Shown: positions 16,564 through 24,779 of the stretch, one piece after another
Layout: every line of letters begins with the position of its first letter
Position numbering within the stretch: position 1 is the first letter of the stretch
Source of the DNA: JADCGM01 sp943368345
GTDB taxonomy: Bacteria > Pseudomonadota > Alphaproteobacteria > Sphingomonadales > Sphingomonadaceae
Reading direction: 5' to 3'
Length of the DNA: 63,704 bases
Assembly (NCBI GenBank): GCA_943368345.1
Contig: CALRKY020000018.1
Span: forward strand, 1 to 63,704
Notes under the pieces: model-generated
The model's database searches: none
What the model saw: the letters and a program-made list of their open reading frames with translations, nothing else
What the model was told of the DNA's origin: nothing
Program-made: the position numbers and the translations under genes

Positions 16564-17591
16564 GCCAGCGCCAGCAAGGCATCGCGCTTTGCCGCCAGTT
16601 CGCCAAGATCACCCTCGCCAGCTGCGGCCCAGGCCATCGCCCGGTCGAGCCGTGCACGCGCGGCCTCACCTATCTCGCCAACAGCATCAACAATGGACCG
16701 CATCTCGCTAAAATCGCCTGAACAATGCAGGGCAATATCGCACCCAGCAGCCAGACTCTCGGTCGCCCGTGCGCCAAAATCGCCGACCGCGTTGCCGCCC
16801 AGCTGATCCCCGGCACCGAGCGCCTTCATGCCCAGATCATCGGACATCAACAGACCATCAAATCCGATGTAACCCCGGATCACATCGGTAATCACCGTCT
16901 CCGACAAAGTGGCGCAGCGGTCGGGGTCGAGTGCGGTGTAAACCACGTGCGCCGTCATCGCCATCGGGGCATCCTTCATCTTGCGGAACGGCTGGAAGTC
17001 AATTTCCAGCTCGGCGCGCGATGCGGTCACCACCGGCAGTTCAAGATGGCTGTCGGCCCCTGCCCGCCCGTGCCCCGGGATATGCTTCACCACCCCGACG
17101 CAGCCGCCGGACCGTAGGCCCTTGAGCGTCGCATCGCCAAGCGCGGCGACCCACATCGGATCATTGGCATAGGCCCGGTCGCCGATAATGTCGTGCGCAC
17201 CCGGCTGCGGCACGTCGAGCAGCGGCAGACAATCGACGTTGATACCGAGGTCCCGGAGCAACATTGCCAGCGCCATGCCGTTCAGCCGGGCCGCCTCCAG
17301 CGCCGAAATCGGGGCGGTGGCATACAGGCGACCAAAGGCCGCACCGCTTGGAAATTCCGGCCAATGCGGCGGACGCAGGCGGGCAACCCGCCCCCCCTCC
17401 TGATCGATCAGGATCGGCACATCGCTGCGCCCCGACAGCTCGCGAAGCGAATCGGTCAAGGCCTTGACCTGATCCGGCGTATCGACATTGCGTTTGAACA
17501 GGATGTAACCAGCGGGATCGGCTGCCCGGAACAGCGCCTGTTCATTGTCGGTCAGGGTCAGACCCTCAAGGCCCAGAAACAGCGGCGTCAT
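16560..17591 (-). CDS. nagZ: beta-N-acetylhexosaminidase NagZ
   Basis: NagZ removes N-acetylglucosamine from anhydro-muropeptides in the cytoplasm during cell-wall recycling. KHIPGHGRAGADSH (residues 169-182) contains the mobile catalytic Asp-His pair of family GH3. Asp251 in LLMSDDLGM is the nucleophile. LIDQEGGRVARL near residue 62 is also conserved. The 343 residues lack a signal peptide, as expected. The stop overlaps the scpA start, and the gene begins five bases before the end of the SPOR gene. Confidence 0.94.
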   Translation of the reverse strand: MTPLFLGLEGLTLTDNEQALFRAADPAGYILFKRNVDTPDQVKALTDSLRELSGRSDVPILIDQEGGRVARLRPPHWPEFPSGAAFGRLYATAPISALEAARLNGMALAMLLRDLGINVDCLPLLDVPQPGAHDIIGDRAYANDPMWVAALGDATLKGLRSGGCVGVVKHIPGHGRAGADSHLELPVVTASRAELEIDFQPFRKMKDAPMAMTAHVVYTALDPDRCATLSETVITDVIRGYIGFDGLLMSDDLGMKALGAGDQLGGNAVGDFGARATESLAAGCDIALHCSGDFSEMRSIVDAVGEIGEAARARLDRAMAWAAAGEGDLGELAAKRDALLALA

Positions 17592-17595
17592 CCTG

Positions 17596-18486
17596 TCACT
17601 CCGTCACCGAACATTGTTCACCCGCAACCCGAAGCCGCGCGCATAGATCGACCGCCTGCCCTGACGACGTCGCGCCAGTGGCCCGCAACCGGTACAGCGT
17701 CTTGCCGTTCCGTTCGAGCGGCGCAATCGCCTGTTCCAACCCGGCCAGATAGCCATAGCGCCCGGTGAAACTCTTCCACGCCGCCTTGGCCTTTGCCTCG
17801 CTCGAAAAGGCCCCCAACTGCAAAACCGTGCCGGAGGAAGTGGCTGGTGATGCTGCAACAGCCTTCGGTTTGGTCGCCGCATCAATCTGCTTGTCGAGGC
17901 CGGCCAGCCGGTCGGTTTTTGCCGCAACCGGCGGCGTCTTTGCCACCGGTGCTTTGGTGGTCGCCGTTGCTGTCGGCTTCACAGTTGGTGCCGGAACCGT
18001 TGCCGTGGCGCTGCCCGCTCGCGCGCGAACCGTTCCCGCTACCGTCGCTGGCGGTTGCGCAGAGGACGGTGCAATTGCAGGGGCAGCAGCCGCCGCAACC
18101 GGACGTTCCATCGGTTCCTCCGGCAAGGCCCCAAGGTCGAGGTCACCGCCGGGATCGACACCGTCTGCTGCTTCATAGGCCGTTTGCCCGACGCCCTCGA
18201 CATCCATGCCACCAGCCGCACTTGGCCGGACCCGGTACGGCGTATCGGGGGCCTGGATCAGCCCGGGCAGTCCGTCGGGTCCGACGAATTCCCCGTCGTC
18301 GTCGGGCTTCGCGATACTGGCGTAGATCAGCCCAACCGCCAGCACCAATAGAACGGCGAGCAGGGCAATCCACCAGATCAGCCGGTTTTTGGACACATGG
18401 GTGTGGCCGACCTCGGGCTCGACTTCGGCAGCCGACAGCCAGGGGGCAACATCATCCTCGGGTCCGTCATAGCCGCGCCGCGCCAC
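17596..18486 (-). CDS. SPOR-domain membrane protein
   Basis: The 296-residue protein has a short cytoplasmic N-terminus, one membrane helix near residues 34-54 (IWWIALLAVLLVLAVGLIY) and a long Ala/Pro/Thr/Val-rich periplasmic linker. The C-terminal SPOR domain (about 222-296) begins VLQLGAFSSEAKAKAAWKSF. SPOR domains bind denuded septal peptidoglycan, so a division-site role is likely, although the exact function is unknown. The start is GTG placed immediately after the argS TGA. Its place between argS and nagZ is the usual sphingomonad arrangement. Confidence 0.9.
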   Translation of the reverse strand: MARRGYDGPEDDVAPWLSAAEVEPEVGHTHVSKNRLIWWIALLAVLLVLAVGLIYASIAKPDDDGEFVGPDGLPGLIQAPDTPYRVRPSAAGGMDVEGVGQTAYEAADGVDPGGDLDLGALPEEPMERPVAAAAAPAIAPSSAQPPATVAGTVRARAGSATATVPAPTVKPTATATTKAPVAKTPPVAAKTDRLAGLDKQIDAATKPKAVAASPATSSGTVLQLGAFSSEAKAKAAWKSFTGRYGYLAGLEQAIAPLERNGKTLYRLRATGATSSGQAVDLCARLRVAGEQCSVTE

Positions 18487-20217
18487 TCAGTGCATCTCCT
18501 CGACGGGTGAGACGCCCATGACGGACAGCCCGTTGCGGATAACTTGCCCGACCGCGCGCGCCAGCGCCAGTCGCGTTGCAGTCAATTCGGCATCTTCGGC
18601 AATCAAAAACCGCCGCGACGGATCATCATTGCCCCGGTTCCACAGGCTGTGGAAGGCTGCGGCCAGATCGCCGAGGTAAAAGGCCACGCGGTGCGGTTCA
18701 TGGCTGACCGCTGCCTGTTCGACAATGCGCGGCCACTGCGCGGCAAATTTCACCAGTCCCAGCTCCTCGGCGTCCAGCCGGTCCAGATCAGGCGCAACCT
18801 CGGCTATGCCCGCCTCCTTCATCCGCCTGCCAAGCGAATGCACCCGGGCATGGGCATATTGGACATAGAAAACCGGGTTGTCCTTGGACTGTTCGACCAC
18901 CTTGGCAAAATCGAAATCCAGCTGGGAATCGGCGCGCTTGGTCAGCATGATGAAGCGAGCGACATCCTTGCCGACTTCCTCCACCACCTCCGCCAGTGTC
19001 ACGAAATTGCCGGAGCGCTTCGACATTTTTACTGGCTCGCCAGCCCGGAACAACCGGACCATCTGCACAATTTTGACGTCGAGCGGCACCTGCCCCTCGG
19101 TCAACGCCGCAACCGCGGCCTGCTGCCGCTTGACCGTCCCGGCATGATCGGCACCCCAGATATCGATCAACTGGTCCGCCGCCTGCGATTTCTGGAAATG
19201 ATAGGCAAGATCGGCACCGAAATATGTCCAGCTGCCATCCGATTTCATGATCGGCCGGTCGACATCATCGCCGTAGCTGGTAGACCGGAACAGGGTGAGT
19301 TCCACCGGTTCCCAATCATCGGGGAGTTCCCCTTTGGGCGGCTCCAGCGTGCCCCGATAGACCAGACCCATCGCCTGCAACCGCGACACCGCTACCTCAA
19401 TCGCACCGGATGCCTGCAATTCGGCTTCAGAGGCGAATTTGTCGTGATGAATGCCGAGCAGTGCCAAATCGGCCCGGATCAAATCCATCATCGCACCGGA
19501 TGACTTCACCTTGAACAGCTGCAGCCAGTCGGTTTCCGGAAGGTCGCGGAATTTGTCGCCGAATTCGGCCGCCAGCACCGCGCCGATCGGCTTCAGATAG
19601 TCGCCGGGATAGAAACCGTCCGGAATCTCGCCGATATCCTCGCCGAGTGCTTCCCGGTACCGCAGATGCGCGGAACGGGCGAGCGTATCGACCTGCGATC
19701 CGGCATCGTTGATGTAATATTCCCGCGTCACCGCATAGCCCGCCGTTTCCAACAGGCTGGCCAGCGCATCCCCGACGACCGCGCCCCGGCAATGCCCCAT
19801 GTGCATCGGCCCGGTCGGGTTGGCCGACACATATTCAACGTTGACCCGCTGCCCGGTGCCGAGTGTCGACCGGCCATAACTGTCGCCACCCTCCAGGATG
19901 GCCCGCAGTTCGTCACGCCACAGCCGATCGTCGAGCCGCACGTTGATGAAGCCCGGCCCGGCAATCTCAGTACTGGTGACGCCGGGAAGTTTGGCGAGCG
20001 CCGGGGCGATCAACGCGGCAAGCGCGCGCGGGTTGGTCCCGGCAGTCTTGGCCAGCACCATCGCCGCATTGGTCGACAGATCACCGTGCGACGGATCGCG
20101 CGGCGCCTCAACGGTAACGGAACCAAGCTTCAGCCCGTCCGGCAAATCGCCACTCGCCACGAGATCGTCGAGCACGCCGCGCAGTTGCGCTGAAAATCGA
20201 TGGAAAATGTCACTCAT
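18487..20217 (-). CDS. argS: arginyl-tRNA synthetase
   Basis: ArgS charges tRNA-Arg with arginine. The class I HIGH-type signature is SANPTGPMHMGH at about 131-142, and the KMSKS-like loop is PVKMSKRSGNFVTL. The N-terminal additional domain and the C-terminal DALR anticodon-binding domain (ending LARAVGQVIRNGLSVMGVSPVEEMH-type sequence) are both complete at 576 residues. It heads a leftward run with the SPOR gene, nagZ, scpAB and probably tatABC. A 33-bp gap separates it from the stop of the DUF2239 gene. Confidence 0.96.
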   Translation of the reverse strand: MSDIFHRFSAQLRGVLDDLVASGDLPDGLKLGSVTVEAPRDPSHGDLSTNAAMVLAKTAGTNPRALAALIAPALAKLPGVTSTEIAGPGFINVRLDDRLWRDELRAILEGGDSYGRSTLGTGQRVNVEYVSANPTGPMHMGHCRGAVVGDALASLLETAGYAVTREYYINDAGSQVDTLARSAHLRYREALGEDIGEIPDGFYPGDYLKPIGAVLAAEFGDKFRDLPETDWLQLFKVKSSGAMMDLIRADLALLGIHHDKFASEAELQASGAIEVAVSRLQAMGLVYRGTLEPPKGELPDDWEPVELTLFRSTSYGDDVDRPIMKSDGSWTYFGADLAYHFQKSQAADQLIDIWGADHAGTVKRQQAAVAALTEGQVPLDVKIVQMVRLFRAGEPVKMSKRSGNFVTLAEVVEEVGKDVARFIMLTKRADSQLDFDFAKVVEQSKDNPVFYVQYAHARVHSLGRRMKEAGIAEVAPDLDRLDAEELGLVKFAAQWPRIVEQAAVSHEPHRVAFYLGDLAAAFHSLWNRGNDDPSRRFLIAEDAELTATRLALARAVGQVIRNGLSVMGVSPVEEMH

Positions 20218-20250
20218 AAGCAGGGCGTCTAACCGGGTTTGGAGAGCGCG

Positions 20251-20775
20251 TCACGCGTTACGACGCCCCTCCAGCATCAGCACATAATCCCGCACATCGA
20301 TCGGCCAACTTGACATCAGGTCCGTCAATCGCACTCGATCCTTGGCGAACAGTGCCCGGGAGGCTTCCTCAAATCCTGCGAAATCCCCGGCCAAGGCCGA
20401 CATCACCCGGTAGGCCACCTCCAGTGCCAGCCTGCTCGCGTCGCGCTCGGATCGCCGGGACTCGTCCACCAGCCGCCTCAGCGTGCCGGACGTGCCACCC
20501 GGTTGCACTGCCAGCCAGTCCCAATGCCGGGGCAGCAGCGTTACCTCCCGCGCCAACACACCAAGTCGTGGCCGACCGGGACCCCGCGGCTGGGTTTCAG
20601 TTGCAGGTTCAGCATCATAGATCGGGAGATCGATCACCCGCCCGGTTGCATCGTCAAATATAATAAGAGGTCGACCACCTTCACCGGTTGCCCCGCGAAC
20701 AGCCTGCGCGACCACTGCAAGCGACCCCTGCGCGATCCTCACCGGCCCATCAAAAGCTGTTGCTGCCTGTTCCAT
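20251..20775 (-). CDS. DUF2239 family protein
   Basis: The 174-residue protein matches the DUF2239 family. Indications are the N-terminal beta-strand region (RIAQGSLAVVAQAV, RPLIIFDDATGRVIDLP), the phrase GRPRLGVLAREVTLLPRHWDWL, and the C-terminal DFAGFEEASRALFAKDR. The family has no established function. The GRP motif followed by a basic helix could suggest DNA or RNA contact, but this is speculation. It is transcribed away from the GIY-YIG gene, with near-repeated sequence elements in the space between them. Confidence 0.82.
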   Translation of the reverse strand: MEQAATAFDGPVRIAQGSLAVVAQAVRGATGEGGRPLIIFDDATGRVIDLPIYDAEPATETQPRGPGRPRLGVLAREVTLLPRHWDWLAVQPGGTSGTLRRLVDESRRSERDASRLALEVAYRVMSALAGDFAGFEEASRALFAKDRVRLTDLMSSWPIDVRDYVLMLEGRRNA

Positions 20776-20785
20776 GCTTATTTTT

Positions 20786-20835
20786 ACCCGGATAATAGTT
20801 GCGCCGTCAATATCACCCGGATATAATTCGGATAT
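20786..20835. promoter_or_regulatory. repeated ACCCGGATA elements between DUF2239 and GIY-YIG genes
   Basis: The nonamer ACCCGGATA occurs at 20786-20794 and again at 20815-20823, 29 bases apart. Both copies continue into AT-rich bases, and a partial third copy (TCGGATAT) lies at 20828-20835. The second copy runs into TATAAT, which is a good -10 element for the rightward gene. The first copy is within 15 bases of the DUF2239 start codon. Their position suggests operator sites for one regulator acting on both genes. That is an inference from position and repetition only. Confidence 0.45.
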
Positions 20836-21175
20836 GTCTCAGATGAACCGCAAAGCTGCCATCGCTGCCTACAAGGAGCAAAAGCCGGACGTCGGCATCT
20901 TCGCTATCCGTTGCGCAGCCTCAGGTCAGGTCTGGGTTGGGGCAACCACCTCACTCGACAAGCGCTGGAACCGGCTGTCTTTTGTGCTTCGTGTCGGCTC
21001 CGGAAGCACCCCTGCCATCCATGCGGCGCACGCAAGGTACGGCGCTGATACCATCTCCTACGAAATACTCGAGCGATTCACGAAAGACGATTCAGAAGCG
21101 GAATTTCAGGACGCCTGGCTAAAAACCCGACTGGCGCATTGGCAGACCGGGTTATCCGCTGGGATCGCTAGATGA
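20834..21175 (+). CDS. GIY-YIG nuclease family protein
   Basis: This 113-residue protein has a single GIY-YIG-like domain. GIFAIRCAASGQVWVG stands for the paired GIY and YIG strands, followed by RWNRLSFVLR and SYEILERF. The fold is that of small stand-alone GIY-YIG proteins common in alphaproteobacteria, whose nuclease activity has mostly not been shown. ATG at 20834 is chosen over a longer reading because a -10-like TATAAT lies just upstream. Its 3' end overlaps the dgt stop by eight bases in convergent orientation. The divergent DUF2239 partner suggests a shared function. Confidence 0.75.
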   Translation: MSQMNRKAAIAAYKEQKPDVGIFAIRCAASGQVWVGATTSLDKRWNRLSFVLRVGSGSTPAIHAAHARYGADTISYEILERFTKDDSEAEFQDAWLKTRLAHWQTGLSAGIAR

Positions 21176-22331
21176 AATCATCCTCCGGAAATTCGATTGA
21201 ACCAACCACACGACGATAGGTTCGTATCGCGTACCGGTCGGTCATGCCGGCGATGAAATCGGCGACATGCCGCGCTCGCTGGGGTTCACCCGTGGGAAGG
21301 TTGGCCGCCCATTCGTCGGACATTGCGGCGGGATCGATGTGAAAGCGTTGAAACAGCCCCGCAACCACGGTCCGCGCCGGTTCCCGCATCCGGACATTCT
21401 TATCATGATTATACATGTTGGTGCGGAGGAAGTTTTTTAGCTGCTTTTCGCAGTCTGCCATCGTCGGCGAGAAGGCGACGAGTGTTCGCCCTGCCGCGCG
21501 CACATCCTCCACCGACCCTGGACCGACCTCCGCCAATCGCTTCCGGGTTTCTGCCAGTACATCGCCGACCATCCGGCCGATCTGGTGTCGCACCAGTTCC
21601 GCCGGCAACCGGTCGCGTGGTGCGCCGGGAAATCCAGCCTCAACCGCTGCCCAGCTTTCAGCAACGAACGGCACAGCCATCACCGCATCAAGGCTGAACA
21701 ATCCGGCGCGAAGCCCATCATCCAGGTCGTGATTGTCATAGGCGATATCGTCCGCCAGCGCTGCGACCTGCGCCTCCAGGCTGGAATGGCTCATCAGGTC
21801 GAGCGGATAGTCGGCATCGATCTCCGCCAGCGCCCAGGTCGGCAGAATGACCGGCCCATTGTGCTTCGCCAGCCCCTCCAGCGTTTCCCAAGTGAGGTTC
21901 AGCCCGTCAAACTCCGCATAACGCTGCTCGGCCCGGGTCACGATCCGGAGCGTATGGGCATTGTGGTCAAACCCGCCATAGGGCTGCATCGCCAGTTGGA
22001 GGACATCCTCCCCGACATGGCCAAACGGCGGGTGCCCGAGATCGTGCGCGAGGCACAATGCCTCCGCCAGATCTTCATGGAGACCGAGTGCCCGAGCGAT
22101 GACCCGACCAATTTGCGCCACCTCCAGACTGTGGGTCAGCCGCGTGCGGAAATGGTCGCCGTCAGGGGCAACAAACACCTGGGTCTTGTGTTTCAGGCGG
22201 CGGAACGCGGTGGCGTGGATGATCCGGTCCCGGTCCCGCTGAAAGGCATCCCGGCTGCTGCTGCGCGCCTGTGCAAAGCGCCGCCCGCGTGACCGGGTCG
22301 GATCGGAGGCATAGATCGCCCGCTCCGTCAC
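21168..22331 (-). CDS. deoxyguanosinetriphosphate triphosphohydrolase-like protein
   Basis: The 387-residue HD-domain protein belongs to the Dgt-like dNTPases, which remove triphosphate from dNTPs. The HD motif is in LCLAHDLGHPPFGHVGED, with TRLTHSLEVAQIGR and AFRRLKHKTQVF upstream and DDIAYDNHDLDDGLRAG downstream. The shorter type 2 form, as here, is widespread in alphaproteobacteria and acts on several dNTPs. The start GTG overlaps the stop of the TPR/SPOR gene upstream. The stop overlaps the GIY-YIG gene end on the other strand. Confidence 0.92.
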   Translation of the reverse strand: MTERAIYASDPTRSRGRRFAQARSSSRDAFQRDRDRIIHATAFRRLKHKTQVFVAPDGDHFRTRLTHSLEVAQIGRVIARALGLHEDLAEALCLAHDLGHPPFGHVGEDVLQLAMQPYGGFDHNAHTLRIVTRAEQRYAEFDGLNLTWETLEGLAKHNGPVILPTWALAEIDADYPLDLMSHSSLEAQVAALADDIAYDNHDLDDGLRAGLFSLDAVMAVPFVAESWAAVEAGFPGAPRDRLPAELVRHQIGRMVGDVLAETRKRLAEVGPGSVEDVRAAGRTLVAFSPTMADCEKQLKNFLRTNMYNHDKNVRMREPARTVVAGLFQRFHIDPAAMSDEWAANLPTGEPQRARHVADFIAGMTDRYAIRTYRRVVGSIEFPEDDFI

Positions 22332-23521
22332 GGCAGACCCAGCGCCTCGATATTCGCACCCGTCCCCGTCCGGTTCAGCACGGCCTTGATCTTCCGCTGC
22401 CCCAGTTGGGCGACCAAATCCTGGGCCGCCGCCTCATCCCCGAACGGGCCAACGATCAACCGGTTGGTCCGCGACGTTGTCTCGACAAACACCGCCAGCC
22501 CGTCGAGCAGTTTGCCGGTATCGCGCTGCATCGCCCGCCAGGCATTGACCAGCGCCGGACGATTGGCGGAGCTGGCCAGCTGAACCCAGGTTCTGGGTTG
22601 CGACGCCGCCCGCTCCGCCGTCAGGCCGCCATCATCGACAAGCGCGGGCTGTCCGGGCAGTTCCAGAATGGTTTCCGGATCGGCACGGGCCGCCGCTGCA
22701 TTGGCCGGCAGACGCCCAAAGAGGGCTGCTGCGGCCTTGTCACGGTTGCTGAGGTCCGGCAGGCGCTGGAAGATGGTGCTGAGCGTCTTGGCTTCGGCGG
22801 CGGAAAAGCTTTTGCCCGCGATTTCGACCGCCCCCTGAAAATCCCCGGTCAGGGCCTTCACAAAGGCCAAAGTCCGCCGGATATCCGCGGTATCGGCTTC
22901 ATCGACATAGCGTTGCAGCAGGTGAGTGGCCGCGGCCCCGTCCCCCGATATCGCCAGCGACAAGGCAAGGTTGCGCGTTGCCTGCCGGTCATTGGGTAGG
23001 GCCTGCAACGCCTCTCCATAGGCAATCTGGGCATCGCGCTGGCGACCGAGCAGATCGAGCGCAACGCCCCATTGTTCGGCAACCCCGCCCGCCGGGGCAC
23101 CAAGCACCATCGCCCGCTGCAGCACCGGCAACGCCTCATCCGGCAACAGACGCAGGTTAAGCGATATCCCCATACCGAGAAAGGCGTCCGGCGAATTGGG
23201 GTCCTGCGAAGCCCAGGCGGCAAAATAGCCAAAGGCCAGCGGCCCATCGCCCTTTTGCAGGGCAAGATCACCCGCAGCCGCCAACGCCGGGGCATGACGC
23301 GGGTCGAGCTCAAGCGCGCGATTGTAGAAACTGAACGCGTTGGCGAAGCTGCCACGCTCGGCCATTGCCTTGCCCAGCCCAACCAGTCTCGCCGGGTCCT
23401 TCAGCGCCAGGATTTCGGCCCCGGCCGGTTTGGCCCGCACCCGCTGACGCGCTGCATCGGCTGGTCCCGGCATCAGAGCCAGAACCGCCAGCGCAACAAC
23501 CAGATGGGCGTGCAGACGCAT
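22328..23521 (-). CDS. TPR- and SPOR-domain periplasmic protein
   Basis: The 397-residue protein starts with a cleavable signal peptide (LVVALAVLALMPGPADA). Tetratricopeptide repeats follow over about residues 40-240, for example FSFYNRALELDPRHAPALAA. A SPOR domain is at the C-terminus (RTWVQLASSANRPALVNAW to IEALGLP). This architecture suggests a peptidoglycan-binding scaffold in the periplasm, possibly at the septum. It begins only two bases after the CaiB/BaiF gene ends and overlaps the dgt-like start. Confidence 0.87.
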   Translation of the reverse strand: MRLHAHLVVALAVLALMPGPADAARQRVRAKPAGAEILALKDPARLVGLGKAMAERGSFANAFSFYNRALELDPRHAPALAAAGDLALQKGDGPLAFGYFAAWASQDPNSPDAFLGMGISLNLRLLPDEALPVLQRAMVLGAPAGGVAEQWGVALDLLGRQRDAQIAYGEALQALPNDRQATRNLALSLAISGDGAAATHLLQRYVDEADTADIRRTLAFVKALTGDFQGAVEIAGKSFSAAEAKTLSTIFQRLPDLSNRDKAAAALFGRLPANAAAARADPETILELPGQPALVDDGGLTAERAASQPRTWVQLASSANRPALVNAWRAMQRDTGKLLDGLAVFVETTSRTNRLIVGPFGDEAAAQDLVAQLGQRKIKAVLNRTGTGANIEALGLP

Positions 23522-23523
23522 CG

Positions 23524-24654
23524 CTAGCCGATTGCCCGACTGACCCGCAGCGCGTCGATCCGGGCAGCATCAAAGCCAAGTCCGGCAAGAAGGGCATCGG
23601 CGTCGCTGCCCGCCTTGCCGCTCGCAACCGGCAGTGCGGTCACCGTCGCGGAATAACGGGGTGCCGGCGCAGGTTGGATATGCCCGCCAATCTCGACAAA
23701 GGTACCGCGCGCGACATTGTGCGGGTGCGTCGGAGCCTCGGCCATCGACAGGACCGGGGCGAAACAGACATCGGTCATTTCCATGAGCGCGCACCATTCA
23801 TCCCGGTTCTTGCCAAGGAACAATGCGGTCAGCTTGGCCTTCAAAGCCGCCCAGCCAGCCGGATTCATCTGCGCGTCAAAATCGGTATCGTCGCTAAGGC
23901 CCGCCAACCGGCGCAACTCGGCATAGAATTGCGGTTCAATCGACCCGATCGAGACAAATTTGCCGTCCGCACATTCATAGGTGTCGTAGAAATGCGCGCC
24001 GGTATCGAGCAAATTGACCCCGCGCTCATCGCGCCACATGCCTTGCGCCCGGAACCCCCAGATCATGCTCATCAACACGGCCGATCCATCGGTCATCGCA
24101 CAATCGATCACCTGTCCCTTGCCGGTCGTACGGGCCGACAGCAGGGCCGCCACCATTCCGAACGCCAGCATCATGCCGCCGCCGCCAAAATCACCGACCA
24201 TGTTGATCGGCGGTGTCGGCTTTTCACCGGCCCGCCCATAGGTATGCAGCGCCCCGGCGAGGGCGATATAGTTGATGTCATGGCCAGCCGCATGGGCATA
24301 GGGTCCAAATTGTCCCCAGCCGGTCATCCGCCCGTAGACCAGCCGGGGATTGTCGGCGATCAGGTCATCCGGACCAAGGCCCAACCGCTCCATCACGCCC
24401 GGCCGGAACCCCTCAATCAGGCCATCGGCGCTCTTGATCAGGTCCCGCATCACCGCAATGCCGTCCGGTGATTTCATGTCGACCACCAACGATTTGCGGT
24501 TCCGCATCAGCGGGTCGCGCGGGTCCAGCCGTCCGCCGGGGCGGTCAACCCGGATCACCTCGGCCCCGTGGTCGGCCAGCATCATCCCGCAAAACGGTCC
24601 AGGACCAATCCCGGCAATCTCGATGATCCGTATTCCTTGAAGCGGTCCCGTCAC
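23524..24654 (-). CDS. alpha-methylacyl-CoA racemase (CaiB/BaiF CoA-transferase family)
   Basis: The 376-residue protein aligns with alpha-methylacyl-CoA racemases. His125 in HAAGHDINY and Asp155 in GDFGGGG correspond to the acid/base pair known from the mycobacterial enzyme, and the N-terminal block is IRIIEIAGIGPGPFCGMMLADHGAEV. It would epimerise 2-methyl-branched acyl-CoAs so that beta-oxidation can proceed. Other class III CoA transferases share the fold but usually have an aspartate nucleophile in a different place. The start is GTG. It lies upstream of the TPR/SPOR gene, and the ftsZ terminator region is on its other side. Confidence 0.85.
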   Translation of the reverse strand: MTGPLQGIRIIEIAGIGPGPFCGMMLADHGAEVIRVDRPGGRLDPRDPLMRNRKSLVVDMKSPDGIAVMRDLIKSADGLIEGFRPGVMERLGLGPDDLIADNPRLVYGRMTGWGQFGPYAHAAGHDINYIALAGALHTYGRAGEKPTPPINMVGDFGGGGMMLAFGMVAALLSARTTGKGQVIDCAMTDGSAVLMSMIWGFRAQGMWRDERGVNLLDTGAHFYDTYECADGKFVSIGSIEPQFYAELRRLAGLSDDTDFDAQMNPAGWAALKAKLTALFLGKNRDEWCALMEMTDVCFAPVLSMAEAPTHPHNVARGTFVEIGGHIQPAPAPRYSATVTALPVASGKAGSDADALLAGLGFDAARIDALRVSRAIG

Positions 24655-24724
24655 GTGCGTCCTCCCGGTGACAACAAATGCAACCCTTGTCCCGACCCTA
24701 GGTCAAGCGACACCCCCAAAGCAA

Positions 24725-24756
24725 ATGGCCCGCCCAGCGCTTGCCGGACGGGCCAT
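24725..24756 (-). terminator. hairpin downstream of ftsZ
   Basis: The arms ATGGCCCG and CGGGCCAT (24725-24732 and 24749-24756) form a perfect 8-bp stem with a 16-base loop, starting 24 bases past the ftsZ stop. On the minus strand the stem is followed by TTGCTTTG, a weak T-rich stretch. It is well placed to end the long dcw transcript before the racemase gene. The long loop and weak T-tract make the call moderate. Confidence 0.55.
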
Positions 24757-24779
24757 CACGCCGACTCTGGCAAATATCC

